A stretch of DNA of 23,807 nucleotides from CAZNGF01 sp964572855 (GTDB taxonomy: Bacteria; Bipolaricaulota; Bipolaricaulia; RBG-16-55-9; JAJCYT01), in NCBI GenBank assembly GCA_964572855.1, contig CAZNGF010000049.1, positions 1-23,807 on the forward strand, given 5' to 3'. The stretch's first letter is position 1, and the number at the start of each line of letters is the position of its first letter. A model generated the notes under the pieces. The model was not told the DNA's origin, made no database searches, and worked only from the letters and a program-made list of their open reading frames with translations. Below are positions 12,984 through 21,774 of this stretch, in pieces. Made by a program: the position numbers and the translations under genes.

Positions 12984-13862
12984 GTGAACCGAACGACACG
13001 CGCGACGCTCGCGCTGTCCCTTCTGCTCGTCACGCTGCCCCTGCTCGCGCTCCAGCCCTACGGCGACCCGTACGGCGACCAGACCCAGCGCGCGCCCCGG
13101 CCCAACGTGGCCATCGCGGAGCTCCTGCTGGACGGGGACGACCCGCGGGTGGCGCTGACCAACCTGGGCGCCGAGCCAATCGAGCTGAGCGGCTGGTTCC
13201 TGTGCAACCGGCCCAGTTACGCCGAGCTGCCCGAACGGACGCTGGCGCCGGGCCAGCGCCTGGTCGTCCACCTGGGCACGGCCGGCGAGGACACGGACCG
13301 CGAGGTGTTCCTGGAGCGCTTCAGCGCGCCCGGGCGCGACGCGGGCGAGCTCGCGCTCTACCGCGACGGGCGCTTCGCCCGCGCCGAGAGCATGGTGGAC
13401 TTCGTGCAGTGGGGCGGCCCCGGCGGCCCCAGCCGCGCGGACGTGGCGTCCGACGCGGGCATCTGGACTCAGGGGTTCGTCGACGCGCTCCCCGAGGGCC
13501 GGTCGCTCTACTACGACGGCAGTGGCTCGTCCCCCTCGGACTACTTCGCCGGCCCCTCGGCGCTGGCGACCGGGGAGGCGGGCGCGATCGTGATCGTGCA
13601 TAACCTCTCGGACCGCGGGACGTTCCCGGGCACGATCCACCTGCCCGCCGGGGAAGCAACGACCTGGCTCAACGTGTCCAAGTCCGCCGTCCACGATCCC
13701 GTCCAGCTCCTGGACGAAAGCGATGATGCGGCCTTTGGCGTGACCTTCGCCGTGCGACCCGACGAGCTCACCGAGGTGACGTTCACGCCGACCGCCGGGA
13801 CCTATACGATCTCGCACCGACTCCACCGGCACCCGATCTCCGGCACCGTCGTGGTCGAGTAA
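12984..13862 (+). CDS. Secreted lamin-tail-like protein with a Cys-less cupredoxin-like C-terminus
   Basis: The 292-residue protein has a signal peptide (about 1-23). Residues about 40-190 look like a lamin-tail (LTD) beta-sandwich: VAIAELLLDG, VALTNLGAEPIELSGWFL and TLAPGQRLVVHLG are the usual LTD strands, followed by WGGPGGPS and the EGRSLYYDGSG turn. Residues about 200-292 look like a cupredoxin: FPGTIHLPAGEATTWLN, a His at 237, then AGTYTISHRLHRHPISGTVV, where the type I copper Cys is expected but His278 stands instead. The start is GTG 12984, with AAGGAGG upstream; it overlaps an ATG that is followed at once by TGA (ATGTGA). Both domain calls come from strand pattern, not from a search. 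It may act on the cell surface with the CHRD protein. Confidence 0.7.
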   Translation: MNRTTRATLALSLLLVTLPLLALQPYGDPYGDQTQRAPRPNVAIAELLLDGDDPRVALTNLGAEPIELSGWFLCNRPSYAELPERTLAPGQRLVVHLGTAGEDTDREVFLERFSAPGRDAGELALYRDGRFARAESMVDFVQWGGPGGPSRADVASDAGIWTQGFVDALPEGRSLYYDGSGSSPSDYFAGPSALATGEAGAIVIVHNLSDRGTFPGTIHLPAGEATTWLNVSKSAVHDPVQLLDESDDAAFGVTFAVRPDELTEVTFTPTAGTYTISHRLHRHPISGTVVVE

Positions 13863-13903
13863 GCGCCCCGTTACACTCCGGAAACCCCTCTTTCCACCCC
13901 CTC

Positions 13904-13932
13904 GCGAGCCCGGCCGCCGCGGCCGGGCTCGC
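13904..13932 (+). terminator. 13-bp perfect hairpin separating the two gene groups
   Basis: gcgagcccggccg (13904-13916) pairs perfectly with 13920-13932 around a 3-base loop. A C-rich stretch with only two T follows, so it is not a textbook intrinsic terminator. Its stability, and its place between the lamin-tail-like gene and the subtilase promoter, still favour a termination or RNA-end-protecting role. Confidence 0.55.
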
Positions 13933-13983
13933 CCCCTTCCGTTCGACGCTTGCGCCGCGAAGGCGGGGCGAAACCCCCTTGGC

Positions 13984-14013
13984 TTGATCCGTTTCGCGCA
14001 CCGTCCGTATAAT
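13984..14013 (+). promoter_or_regulatory. Promoter of the subtilase-barrel gene group
   Basis: TTGATC (13984-13989) and the consensus TATAAT (14008-14013) are 18 bases apart. Transcription would start near 14020, just ahead of the AAGGTGGGG ribosome site and the GTG start. This is the only perfect -10 consensus I found in the window, so strong constitutive expression is likely. Confidence 0.7.
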
Positions 14014-14035
14014 CGGGCGCATCCATCAAGGTGGG

Positions 14036-16477
14036 GTGAACGCCGTGAACCGATCCTGGACTCGCACCCGTCGCATCGGCAGGGGGCTCGCCTTCCTGCT
14101 GGCCCTGTTGATCCTGGCCGCCCCGGGGCGCGCCGCCGTATTGGAGGTGGGGCTCACGCTGGCCGACGCCGAGGCGGGCCGGTCCGTCTCGCTGCTCGAC
14201 CTCCCCTCGGTCGCCGCGCAGCTCGCGGACGACCCGCAGCCGCGGGCCGCGGCCGCTTCGGTCCCGCCGCGTTGGGGAACGCCGGCGCCGCGCGCCCCTT
14301 CTGGCCCCGCGCCGGACAAGCTCGACCCGTTGTTGCGACGCGTGCTGGCGGGGGAGGCGGACCTGAGCCGCTTCGCCACGGTGCTGAGCCTGTACGCGCC
14401 ACAAGGCCCCGTGGCCCAGGTGCACCACGCCCGGGAGCTGGGCCGGCTGAGCCCGGAGGGGGACGCCCCGGCCAGCCTGCGGGCGCGCGGCGCGGACCGG
14501 CTGGGCGTGCTGATCACGCTCGACGGCTCGACCGCCCCGCTGCGCGCGCTCGGCGTCGAGCTGGGCGAATCAAGCGGCGGCGTGGTCTCGGCCCGGGTGA
14601 CGCCCGCCCAACTGGCCCGCCTGAGCGCGCTGCCCGCGGTGGCCTACGTCGAGGCCAGCGTCCCACTGGAGCCCGCGCTGGACCGCAGCGTCCCCGACGC
14701 CCGCGGGGACCAACTGCACGGCGCCGCCCCGGCCGCGCGCGGCGCCGGCGTGTTCCTGGGGGTGGTGGACACCGGGATCGACTGGACCCACCCTGACTTC
14801 CGCGCCGACGAAAACGGCGACGGGGTCGAGGAGACCGCGCGCATCGCCTACCTCTGGGACCAGACCGAGGAGGGCCGCTTCGGCGACCGCGCCGCGGTCC
14901 CCTACGGCACGGAGTACACCCGCCGGGACATCGAAACCGACGTGCTGCTGGGCGCCGGTTTCGACCGCGGGCTCGTGCGCCAGCGCGACGCGGACGGCCA
15001 CGGCACACATGTCTCGGGCATCCTGGGCGGGGACGGCTCGGCTTCCGATGCCGGCTACGTCGGGATGGCGCCGGAGGCCACGCTCGGGATGGTCAAGACG
15101 ACCTTCTCCAGCGGCGACATCGTGGACGCGGTTTCGTACCTGTTCGAGCGCGCCGACGCGCTCGGCATGCCGGCGGTGGTCAACCTGAGCCTGGGCGGGC
15201 ACTTCGGCCCGCACGACGGGACCAGCGGCTTCGAGCGCGCGCTCGACGAGCTGGTGGGCCCGGGGCGCCTGGTGGTCAACTCGGCCGGCAACGAGGGCAA
15301 CGACCCCGTCCACATCAGCGGCGACCTGAGCCGCACGGGCGAGTACACCGTGGACTTCACGGCGCTGGCCGAGACCGCGGTGTTCAACGTCTGGTACGAG
15401 GGCGAGGGGGACGTCTCGCTCGAGCTCACCTCGCCGGGCTTCGGGAACGAGGTCGAGACCTTCCGCGCGGGCAGGGGCGAGCTGCTCGAGACCCGCTGGG
15501 ACGGGCGCGCGATCACGATCGACAACGCGAGCGAGGGCCCGTATCCCTTCAACGGCGACAACCAGATCGCGGTCGTGCTGGAGGGGGTCGAGGAGGAGTC
15601 GGTCTGGACCGTGACGCTGCGCCACGGGGGCGGGCCCGGCCGCTTCGACGGCTGGGTGGCGCTCTCGGGGCTGGGGACGTTCTCGCGCAGCGACGCGCGC
15701 TCCACCATCAGCGAACCCGGCAACGCACGCCACCTCATCACGGTGGGGGCTTACACGACGCGGGCGCGCTGGGACAGCATCATGGGCCGCGCGTTCGGGT
15801 TCGTGGGCGGCTCGCCCGAGGGCCAGATCGCGCCGTTCTCCTCGCGCGGGCCCACGCGCGACGGGCGCCAGAAGCCCGACGTGGCCGCGCCCGGCACGGC
15901 CATCGTGAGCGCGCTGGCCGCGGGCTCGGACCTGGGCACGATCCCGCAGCTCGTCGTGCCCGACGGCGCCCACGCCGCCTTGCAGGGCACCTCGATGGCC
16001 GCCCCGCACGTGGCCGGCGCGATCGCGCTCATGCTGCAGGCCGACCCCGGACTCACGCCGCGCGGGGCGCTGGCCCGGCTGCGCGGCACGGCCGCGGGCG
16101 ACGACTTCACCGGGCTCCTGCCCAACGAGGCCTGGGGCTTCGGCAAGCTCGACATCCTGCGCGGGGTGGACACGCTCGCGCTGCCGCTGCCGTCGGCAGA
16201 CGACCCGCTCGGGCTCAAGGTGGGCTTGAACGTGGCGACGCGGCGGGCCTTCTTCTACTATGTCCTGCCACAGGGCGTCGAGGCGGCCGAGGTGACCATC
16301 TTCGACGCCCGCGGCGAGCTCGTGCGGGCGCTCGAGCTCGACCCGGGCGCCACGCGCGCCGAGTGGAACCTGCTGAGCGACGACGGCGCCCCGCTGGCCA
16401 ACGGCCTCTACCTGAGCGTGCTGAGCGCCGACGGCCGGCGCTCGGAGGTGCAGCCCTTGGTGATTCGGAATGAATAG
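14036..16477 (+). CDS. Exported subtilisin-like serine protease (S8) with FlgD-like C-terminal Ig domain
   Basis: The 813-residue protein has a signal peptide (about 10-37), a propeptide-like region with an I9-type end (LGVLITLDGS, then VVSARVTPAQLARLSALPAV), and a complete S8 domain. The catalytic set is Asp245 (VVDTGID), His322 (DGHGTHVSG) and Ser653 (GTSMAAPHVAG), with oxyanion Asn419 (SAGNEGN). A beta-rich insert of about 150 residues lies between Asn419 and the Ser part. The last 90 residues (LNVATRRAFFYYVLPQGVEA to VQPLVIRNE) match the FlgD-like Ig module (VTIFDARGELVRAL, then EWNLLSDDGAPLANGLYL) often found at the end of surface or T9SS-exported proteins. GTG 14045 is an alternative start. 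The next gene's possible ATG overlaps its stop (ATGAATAG). It is probably displayed or secreted; the substrate is unknown. Confidence 0.93.
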   Translation: MNAVNRSWTRTRRIGRGLAFLLALLILAAPGRAAVLEVGLTLADAEAGRSVSLLDLPSVAAQLADDPQPRAAAASVPPRWGTPAPRAPSGPAPDKLDPLLRRVLAGEADLSRFATVLSLYAPQGPVAQVHHARELGRLSPEGDAPASLRARGADRLGVLITLDGSTAPLRALGVELGESSGGVVSARVTPAQLARLSALPAVAYVEASVPLEPALDRSVPDARGDQLHGAAPAARGAGVFLGVVDTGIDWTHPDFRADENGDGVEETARIAYLWDQTEEGRFGDRAAVPYGTEYTRRDIETDVLLGAGFDRGLVRQRDADGHGTHVSGILGGDGSASDAGYVGMAPEATLGMVKTTFSSGDIVDAVSYLFERADALGMPAVVNLSLGGHFGPHDGTSGFERALDELVGPGRLVVNSAGNEGNDPVHISGDLSRTGEYTVDFTALAETAVFNVWYEGEGDVSLELTSPGFGNEVETFRAGRGELLETRWDGRAITIDNASEGPYPFNGDNQIAVVLEGVEEESVWTVTLRHGGGPGRFDGWVALSGLGTFSRSDARSTISEPGNARHLITVGAYTTRARWDSIMGRAFGFVGGSPEGQIAPFSSRGPTRDGRQKPDVAAPGTAIVSALAAGSDLGTIPQLVVPDGAHAALQGTSMAAPHVAGAIALMLQADPGLTPRGALARLRGTAAGDDFTGLLPNEAWGFGKLDILRGVDTLALPLPSADDPLGLKVGLNVATRRAFFYYVLPQGVEAAEVTIFDARGELVRALELDPGATRAEWNLLSDDGAPLANGLYLSVLSADGRRSEVQPLVIRNE

Positions 16478-16508
16478 GCACCACGGAGATCGGAGAAGGG
16501 AGAAGCGA

Positions 16509-17390
16509 ATGCGACACGCGCCGTTGCTGATCGCGCTGGTGCTGACGCTGTCCATCCACGTCGGCGGGATCGCCCAAACCGACGCCGCTCCCGGCGGGGT
16601 GGCGGCGCTGCTGGCGCTGGGCGCCGGCGCCCGGCCCCTCGGGATGGGCGGCGCGTTTACGGCGCTGGCCGACGGCGTCGAGGCCCCGCTCTACAACCCG
16701 GCCGGCCTGGCCTGGGCGCAGGGGAGTCACGCCGGGGGGTTTGCCAGCACGCCGTTCGGCGCGCTTACCCACCTGGCGCTCGGGGTGACCTCGCCCCACC
16801 TGGGCGCGACGCTGACGCAACTGAGCGCGCCGGGGGCGCTCGAGACCAACGCCTTCGGCAACCCCACGGGCCGCACGCTGGACTACGCCAGCCGCGCGGG
16901 CGTGGCCGGCTTCGGCGTCGAGCTGCTGCCCGGCCTGGCGCTGGGCGCGGCGGTCAAGCTCTACGGCGAGGCCAGCGGGGACATATCGGGCTTCGGCTGG
17001 GCGCTCGACCCGGCGGTGCTCTACGCGGCGGGCGGCCTGCGGCTGGGCGCGGTGTGGCGCAACGCAGCCAACGACCCGATCGCGTTCAGCAACGGGTACG
17101 CCGAACCCTGGACCGAGGGGCTCACGCTGGGCGCGGCCTGGCGCGCGCCCCTGCGGCGCGACGTCTCGCTGACGCTGGCCGCCGACGCCGAGGACGCGTT
17201 GGGAACGATCGGCTGGCACGCGGGCGTCGAGCTCTGGCTCGAGCGGCTCGGCCTGCGGGCAGGCTGGGACCGCAACGCCCTCACCGCCGGGGCCAGCGTG
17301 CGCGGCGAGGGGCTCACCGTGGACTGGGGCTACGCGTTCCACCCGACGCTGCCCCAGACCCTGCGCCTGTCGGCGGCCTGGGCGTTCTAG
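16509..17390 (+). CDS. PorV/PorQ-like outer-membrane beta-barrel protein
   Basis: The 293-residue protein has a signal peptide (MRHAPLLIALVLTLSIHVGG, cut near residue 22). The next segment, LGAGARPLGMGGAFTALADG followed by YNPAGLAW, is the plug-like N-terminal signature of PorV/PorQ/UPF0164-type barrels related to FadL. Alternating beta-strands follow, and the protein ends in Trp-Ala-Phe, fitting recognition by the BAM insertion machinery. In Bacteroidetes, PorV shuttles type IX secretion cargo from the SprA translocon. Here it stands between a protease with a FlgD-like tail and an outer-membrane protein with SprA-like motifs. I prefer ATG 16509 because the signal peptide starts there; ATG 16470, overlapping the protease stop, would add 13 charged residues. 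Family-level call is good; T9SS role is inferred. Confidence 0.85.
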   Translation: MRHAPLLIALVLTLSIHVGGIAQTDAAPGGVAALLALGAGARPLGMGGAFTALADGVEAPLYNPAGLAWAQGSHAGGFASTPFGALTHLALGVTSPHLGATLTQLSAPGALETNAFGNPTGRTLDYASRAGVAGFGVELLPGLALGAAVKLYGEASGDISGFGWALDPAVLYAAGGLRLGAVWRNAANDPIAFSNGYAEPWTEGLTLGAAWRAPLRRDVSLTLAADAEDALGTIGWHAGVELWLERLGLRAGWDRNALTAGASVRGEGLTVDWGYAFHPTLPQTLRLSAAWAF

Positions 17391-17470
17391 GGAACTCAGG
17401 AGCTCGAAGGGAAACCAAAGAGGGACAGCGGCTGCCCCACCCGCGCCCCTGCCATAAGGAGTCGATGTCG

Positions 17471-20400
17471 ATGCGACCGACCCGCACGTGTTTGTTGGCG
17501 ACGCTCTTGATCGCCGGATTGGCCAGCGCCGCCCTGGCGCAAATCGCGCCTCAGACCGGATCGAACCAGATGGGCACGCAGACCCCGTCGAGCACGATGG
17601 ACGGCGACTCCCCGCTGGCGCTGGACGCCTCCGGCCAGATCGGCTTCGGCGTGCGCTACGGGCTCGGCGACGGGCGCGGGCTGGCCAAGAAGGGTTACAG
17701 CCAGGGACTGGACTTCAACCAGCTCATCTCACTCAACCTGGAGGGCGGCGTGCCCGTCACGCTCCCGTTCGTGGACATTGAGGGGCTGTTGACGGTCTCG
17801 GCCCAGCTCAACAGCCAGCAGGCCGACAACCTGCAGTCGCTGGCCATGCACTTCGAGTCCGAGCGCTGGGTGGCCGACTTCGGCGACTTCCTGGTCGGCG
17901 AGGACGCCCCGGCCTTCATCGTGCCGGACCGCAAACTCAAAGGCTTCAAGGTCCAGGGCCGGCTGCCCGATCTCACGATCACGGGGGCGTTCGCGCGCGT
18001 CGAGGGCATCGCCGAGTCCAAGACCTTCCGCGGCAACACGAGCAACGAGGTCGTGACCTACACGCGCGTCCAGCCGGAGCGCCCCTGGCTCGACACCCCT
18101 TACCTGCGCAACCTGCGCGGGCTGGCGTACTTCGAGCTCACGACCGAGTTCGTGGAGGGCTTCACCGAGATCCGGCTCAACCTGCACGCCGACGAGGGGT
18201 TGCGGGCGCTGTTCGAGGGGTACGAGCTCGGTTTCCTGTTCCCCCAGGTGCGGGACGAGGGCCCCACCCTGCTGGAGGACGGCCAGTTCGAAATCCTGCG
18301 CACCGGGGGCGCGACCTTCTTGATCCTGAAGCGCGCGGCGCTCGACCTGCTGCGCGACCGGATCCGCAACGCGATCGACGCGTACAATCGGGAAAACGAG
18401 CTGCCCCCCGACGAGCGCGCCGAGTACCCCTTCAACGAGGGGACGGACTACGAGCTCGCCTTTCTGGAACAGCTCCTGGGGCGCGCCACGCTGGACGTGG
18501 ACGGCGAGCGGCTCGCGCTCGGGGACGCCCGCCGCCAGCGCTTCTACTTCCTGGGGCACACCGAGGTCGACCCCGACACGCTCCAGCTCGAGGTGTGGCA
18601 AAACGAGGCGTGGGTGGACGTGACCGACCCGCTGCTGTTCGACTACCGCTTCGACGTCTTCGGCGAGCCGGGACTGGTCGAGCTTGATTTTCCGCGGGAC
18701 TATTTCGAGGACGAGTCCAGCCAACTGCGCGCGAGCTACGACTACACCTCGACCAGCGGGGTCTACATCCTGGGGCTGTCGATCGTGAAAGAGAGCGAGC
18801 GCGTGCTGCTCAACGGCGAACCGCTGGCGCGCGGGGTCGACTACACCATCGACTACGAAACGGGCGCGCTCATCCTGTTCCGCGAGGTGGGCCAGGACGA
18901 CGTAGTGCGCATCGAGTACGAGGTGCTGCGCGGCGGGCTCGGGGGCTTTACGGAGTACCGGCGCAACCTGAGCCAACTCTCGCTGGCCTTCCGGCCGCTG
19001 GACTGGCTCGAGGTCGACGTCGACGTGTTCCAGGGCGCCGACACCGGCGGGGTCGAGGACCGCGAGCGCCTGCGCACGATGCCCAACACGCACACCGTGG
19101 CCGGCCTGCGGGCGCGCGCCGACCTGGGCGCGTTCCGGGCCGACCTCACGCTGGGCGGAGCCGCCAACGCCTACCCCTTCGACGACAACGGACGCCAGAA
19201 CCTGCCCAACCGCGTCAACGCGATTCACACGCTGGAGCACGCCGGGCAGACGTTCGTGCTGTTCGCGCACCAGAACGGGCTCACGGTCTACGACGGGTCG
19301 AGCTGGACGCTCTACGACACGGGCGACGGGCTCTCGGGCCGCAGCGTCTACGACGTGGCGGCCTCGGCGGACTGGGCCGCGCTGGCCACCGAGGCCGGGG
19401 TCACGCTGATTCGGCTGGAAGGGGACGACCCGTTCGCGCGCGCGGGCAACTGGCGCCGGCTCTACCAGCAGGACGGCCTGGCGCACAACCGCACGGGCGC
19501 GCTCGCCTTCGAGCGCGACGGGCTCTGGGTCGGGACGCAACAGGGCATCACGCGCGTCCCGCTGGACGCCTTAGACGAGCCCGAGCGCTGGGCCAGCGTC
19601 CGGCCCGAGGAGCTGGACGGGTTGCACGACGCCCCGATTCAAGCGCTGGCCGTGGCCGGCGGGCTGCTCTACCTGGGGAGCGCCCAGGGGCTCCAGATCT
19701 ACGACCCCTTGGCCGAGACCCTTTCCAGCGATCCCGCGCTCAACGGCACGGCCGTCCACGACCTGGCCAGCGACGGCCGCTCGGTCTACGCCGCCTCGGA
19801 CGCCGGCGTGCGCACGCTCAGCGGCAAGCGCGGGGTGGGTTGGCTTGCGACCGGCCGCGCGGTGCACGCGCTCGCGCTGCGGGGAATCGAGGTGTGGTAT
19901 GCCCCCGAGCGCGGCCTGCGGGCTACGGGCTTCGCCCGTCCGTCCCGCGAGCTGGACGACGTCCCCGTGCGGGCGCTGGCGACGCAGGGTGAGGTCGTTT
20001 GGGCCGGCACGGCGGGGCACATCACCCAGGAGGAGACGCCCTTCGGCACGGGCCCGCGCTACGCGCTGAGCGTCTGGCGCGTGGGGCCCGAGAGCGCGCG
20101 CGCCTTCGACGCGGTCACGACCCGCATTTCAGGACGCGACCGCAACCGCTTCGCCGACGTCCCGCTGGACGAACACCTCGACCTGGGCTGGTTGAGCCAA
20201 CTTGCGCTCAGTTACACCGTCGGCAACTTCACGGTTACCAGCGCGCTGGAGGGCGTGGCGCCGGGGTACCTGCCCGTGGGCGGCACGGCCCGGCAGGACC
20301 ACGCGCGCTGGCGCCTCAACGGCCGCTACGACGTGACCCCCGAGCTAAGCCTGAGCGCCGAGCACAGCGCCGGCGCGGTGCGCGGCCAGTACACCGTGAC

Positions 20401-21571
20401 CGACTCGGTCGGTATCAATTGGAGCGCCGGGCCGCAGCTCGAGCTCGACTACAGCGAACAGCGCGCCGACACGCGCGCGCGCACGCCCGGCTTCGACCGG
20501 GTCGACTCGTCCCTGTCGGTGCGCGCCACGGAGGCGTTCCTGAACGACCGGCTCGAGGTCTCGCTGGGCCTGGACGACGAGGGCTCGCGCAACGCCGGCT
20601 CGGACCGTTTGAACCAGAACGTCACGCTCACCGCGCTGGTGGACTACCAGGTCACCGACCTGTTGGGCGTCCAGCTCGATTTGCGCGGTCCGTTGCGGGC
20701 CAGCACGGCCGGCGACCGGGTCAGTCTCTACGGCAGCGGCGAGTTCGACGGCCGCGTGCGCTGGACGCCGCAGTTCGGCTTCGGCTCGATGAGCGTCAAC
20801 TACCGGCGCGGCACCGAGCTGCGCCTGCCCGAGCTGAGGGAGAGCAGCGACGACGCGCTCGAGCTCGACCTCAACTGGGAGTCGTTCAACTGGGCGGGCG
20901 CGCTGGTCGTCCCGCGCAGCTCGGCCTCGTTCGAGCAACGCCGCTCGGACCGAGGCGACCAGACCACGCGCCTCGCGCTGCAGAACTCGGTGCAGACGCG
21001 CTTTGAGGACCTGAGCGCCCAGGCCCGCTGGAACCGGGACCTGAGCTTCGACGCGCAGAGCCAGCGCGGCCAGATCCAGGACACCGTGGGCGCGCGCTTC
21101 AACTACAACGGCTTTGATCGGCTCACGCCGGGACTGGACTGGACGCTGCGGCTCAACCACCTGCGGCACCCCACGCTGGGCCAGAAGCTGTTCTGGTCGC
21201 AGCAGTTGAACGCCAGTCTCGGCTGGGAGCCGCTGGAGGCGCTCACCGTCAACGCCAATGCCAACGGCGAGCTCGTGAACAACGACCAGGAGCGCACCGC
21301 CAGCCTGGGCTTGAGCGCCTCCAGCTCGTACCGGCTGATCGAATCCCTGAGCCTGTCGTTCAAGCTGAACGGGGACTGGCGCGCCGGGCTCGTGCGCGAG
21401 GACCGCATCGAGACGCTCGACGCCGACGCGACGCTCGACGGCAGCTGGACGCTCAACGAGGACTGGACCAGCACGTTTTCCGCCGGCCTGCTCTGGGGCC
21501 GGGACGCGGTCAACCGCCAGAACGACTACCTGAGCTACGTGCTCTCGGCCCGCGCGTCGATGACCTTCTAG
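17471..21571 (+). CDS. Large outer-membrane protein: SprA-like region, beta-propeller and C-terminal barrel
   Basis: From ATG 17471 (AAGGAG nine bases upstream; ATG 17465 is too close to it) the protein has 1366 residues. A signal peptide covers 1-24. The N-terminal part (about 25-500) has outer-membrane strands and motifs shared with SprA-type proteins: DRKLKGFKVQG, KTFRGNTSN, and about 443-475 the block RVLLNGEPLARGVDYTIDYE followed by TGALILF and IRIEYEV-like strands. From about 575 to 850 there are repeats of the kind YDGSSWTLYDTGDGLSGRSV, LWVGTQQGITRVP and VWAGTAG, as in the sensor propellers of hybrid two-component regulators. The rest (about 880-1366) alternates like a large beta-barrel and ends in SMTF, a C-terminal Phe. 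Genuine SprA is about 2400 residues, so this is a shorter relative or an analogue. The propeller could be exposed to bind ligand or cargo. It is last in the three-gene unit. Confidence 0.8.
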   Translation: MRPTRTCLLATLLIAGLASAALAQIAPQTGSNQMGTQTPSSTMDGDSPLALDASGQIGFGVRYGLGDGRGLAKKGYSQGLDFNQLISLNLEGGVPVTLPFVDIEGLLTVSAQLNSQQADNLQSLAMHFESERWVADFGDFLVGEDAPAFIVPDRKLKGFKVQGRLPDLTITGAFARVEGIAESKTFRGNTSNEVVTYTRVQPERPWLDTPYLRNLRGLAYFELTTEFVEGFTEIRLNLHADEGLRALFEGYELGFLFPQVRDEGPTLLEDGQFEILRTGGATFLILKRAALDLLRDRIRNAIDAYNRENELPPDERAEYPFNEGTDYELAFLEQLLGRATLDVDGERLALGDARRQRFYFLGHTEVDPDTLQLEVWQNEAWVDVTDPLLFDYRFDVFGEPGLVELDFPRDYFEDESSQLRASYDYTSTSGVYILGLSIVKESERVLLNGEPLARGVDYTIDYETGALILFREVGQDDVVRIEYEVLRGGLGGFTEYRRNLSQLSLAFRPLDWLEVDVDVFQGADTGGVEDRERLRTMPNTHTVAGLRARADLGAFRADLTLGGAANAYPFDDNGRQNLPNRVNAIHTLEHAGQTFVLFAHQNGLTVYDGSSWTLYDTGDGLSGRSVYDVAASADWAALATEAGVTLIRLEGDDPFARAGNWRRLYQQDGLAHNRTGALAFERDGLWVGTQQGITRVPLDALDEPERWASVRPEELDGLHDAPIQALAVAGGLLYLGSAQGLQIYDPLAETLSSDPALNGTAVHDLASDGRSVYAASDAGVRTLSGKRGVGWLATGRAVHALALRGIEVWYAPERGLRATGFARPSRELDDVPVRALATQGEVVWAGTAGHITQEETPFGTGPRYALSVWRVGPESARAFDAVTTRISGRDRNRFADVPLDEHLDLGWLSQLALSYTVGNFTVTSALEGVAPGYLPVGGTARQDHARWRLNGRYDVTPELSLSAEHSAGAVRGQYTVTDSVGINWSAGPQLELDYSEQRADTRARTPGFDRVDSSLSVRATEAFLNDRLEVSLGLDDEGSRNAGSDRLNQNVTLTALVDYQVTDLLGVQLDLRGPLRASTAGDRVSLYGSGEFDGRVRWTPQFGFGSMSVNYRRGTELRLPELRESSDDALELDLNWESFNWAGALVVPRSSASFEQRRSDRGDQTTRLALQNSVQTRFEDLSAQARWNRDLSFDAQSQRGQIQDTVGARFNYNGFDRLTPGLDWTLRLNHLRHPTLGQKLFWSQQLNASLGWEPLEALTVNANANGELVNNDQERTASLGLSASSSYRLIESLSLSFKLNGDWRAGLVREDRIETLDADATLDGSWTLNEDWTSTFSAGLLWGRDAVNRQNDYLSYVLSARASMTF

Positions 21572-21574
21572 GAC

Positions 21575-21591
21575 AGGACCGCATTGGTCCT
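21575..21591 (+). terminator. Short hairpin after the large outer-membrane protein gene
   Basis: aggacc (21575-21580) and ggtcct (21586-21591) form a 6-bp stem with a 5-base loop, four bases after the stop codon. There is no T-run, so support is modest. Confidence 0.35.
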
Positions 21592-21595
21592 TGGG

Positions 21596-21684
21596 TGTAG
21601 GGGCGCGATTCATCGCGCCCGCGGCGTAAGGCCCGCGTCCGGCTCGGACGCGTCTCCGCGAGTCCCATAAATGGGACCCCTACA
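21596..21684. repeat. Palindromic intergenic repeat (TGTAGGGG ... CCCCTACA)
   Basis: The ends tgtagggg (21596-21603) and cccctaca (21677-21684) are perfect inverted repeats. Inside are two further palindromes: gggcgcgattcatcgcgccc (21601-21620) and gtcccataaatgggac (21662-21677), plus cgtccggctcggacg. The layout is like a small non-coding mobile element (MITE or REP-like), though no target duplication is evident. The leftover spacer to 21774 has a possible -10 (TAATAT, 21710-21715) but no matching -35. Confidence 0.65.
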
Positions 21685-21774
21685 TGGCAGGAACATCGCG
21701 GCGGCGTACTAATATGGAGAAGGGAGAACAGTGGGACTTTCTCGGCGGCCTTCCGTGCTCTCTGTGGTGATCCC

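Noticed and set aside
14570..16555. 661-codon open frame on the minus strand opposite the subtilase
   Set aside because: It is rich in Arg, His and Val with no motif. The plus-strand frame carries the complete S8 catalytic set, so this is an antisense shadow.
17729..19540. 603-codon open frame on the minus strand opposite the large outer-membrane protein
   Set aside because: Low-complexity composition and no start-site signals; the plus-strand reading has a signal peptide and recognisable repeats.
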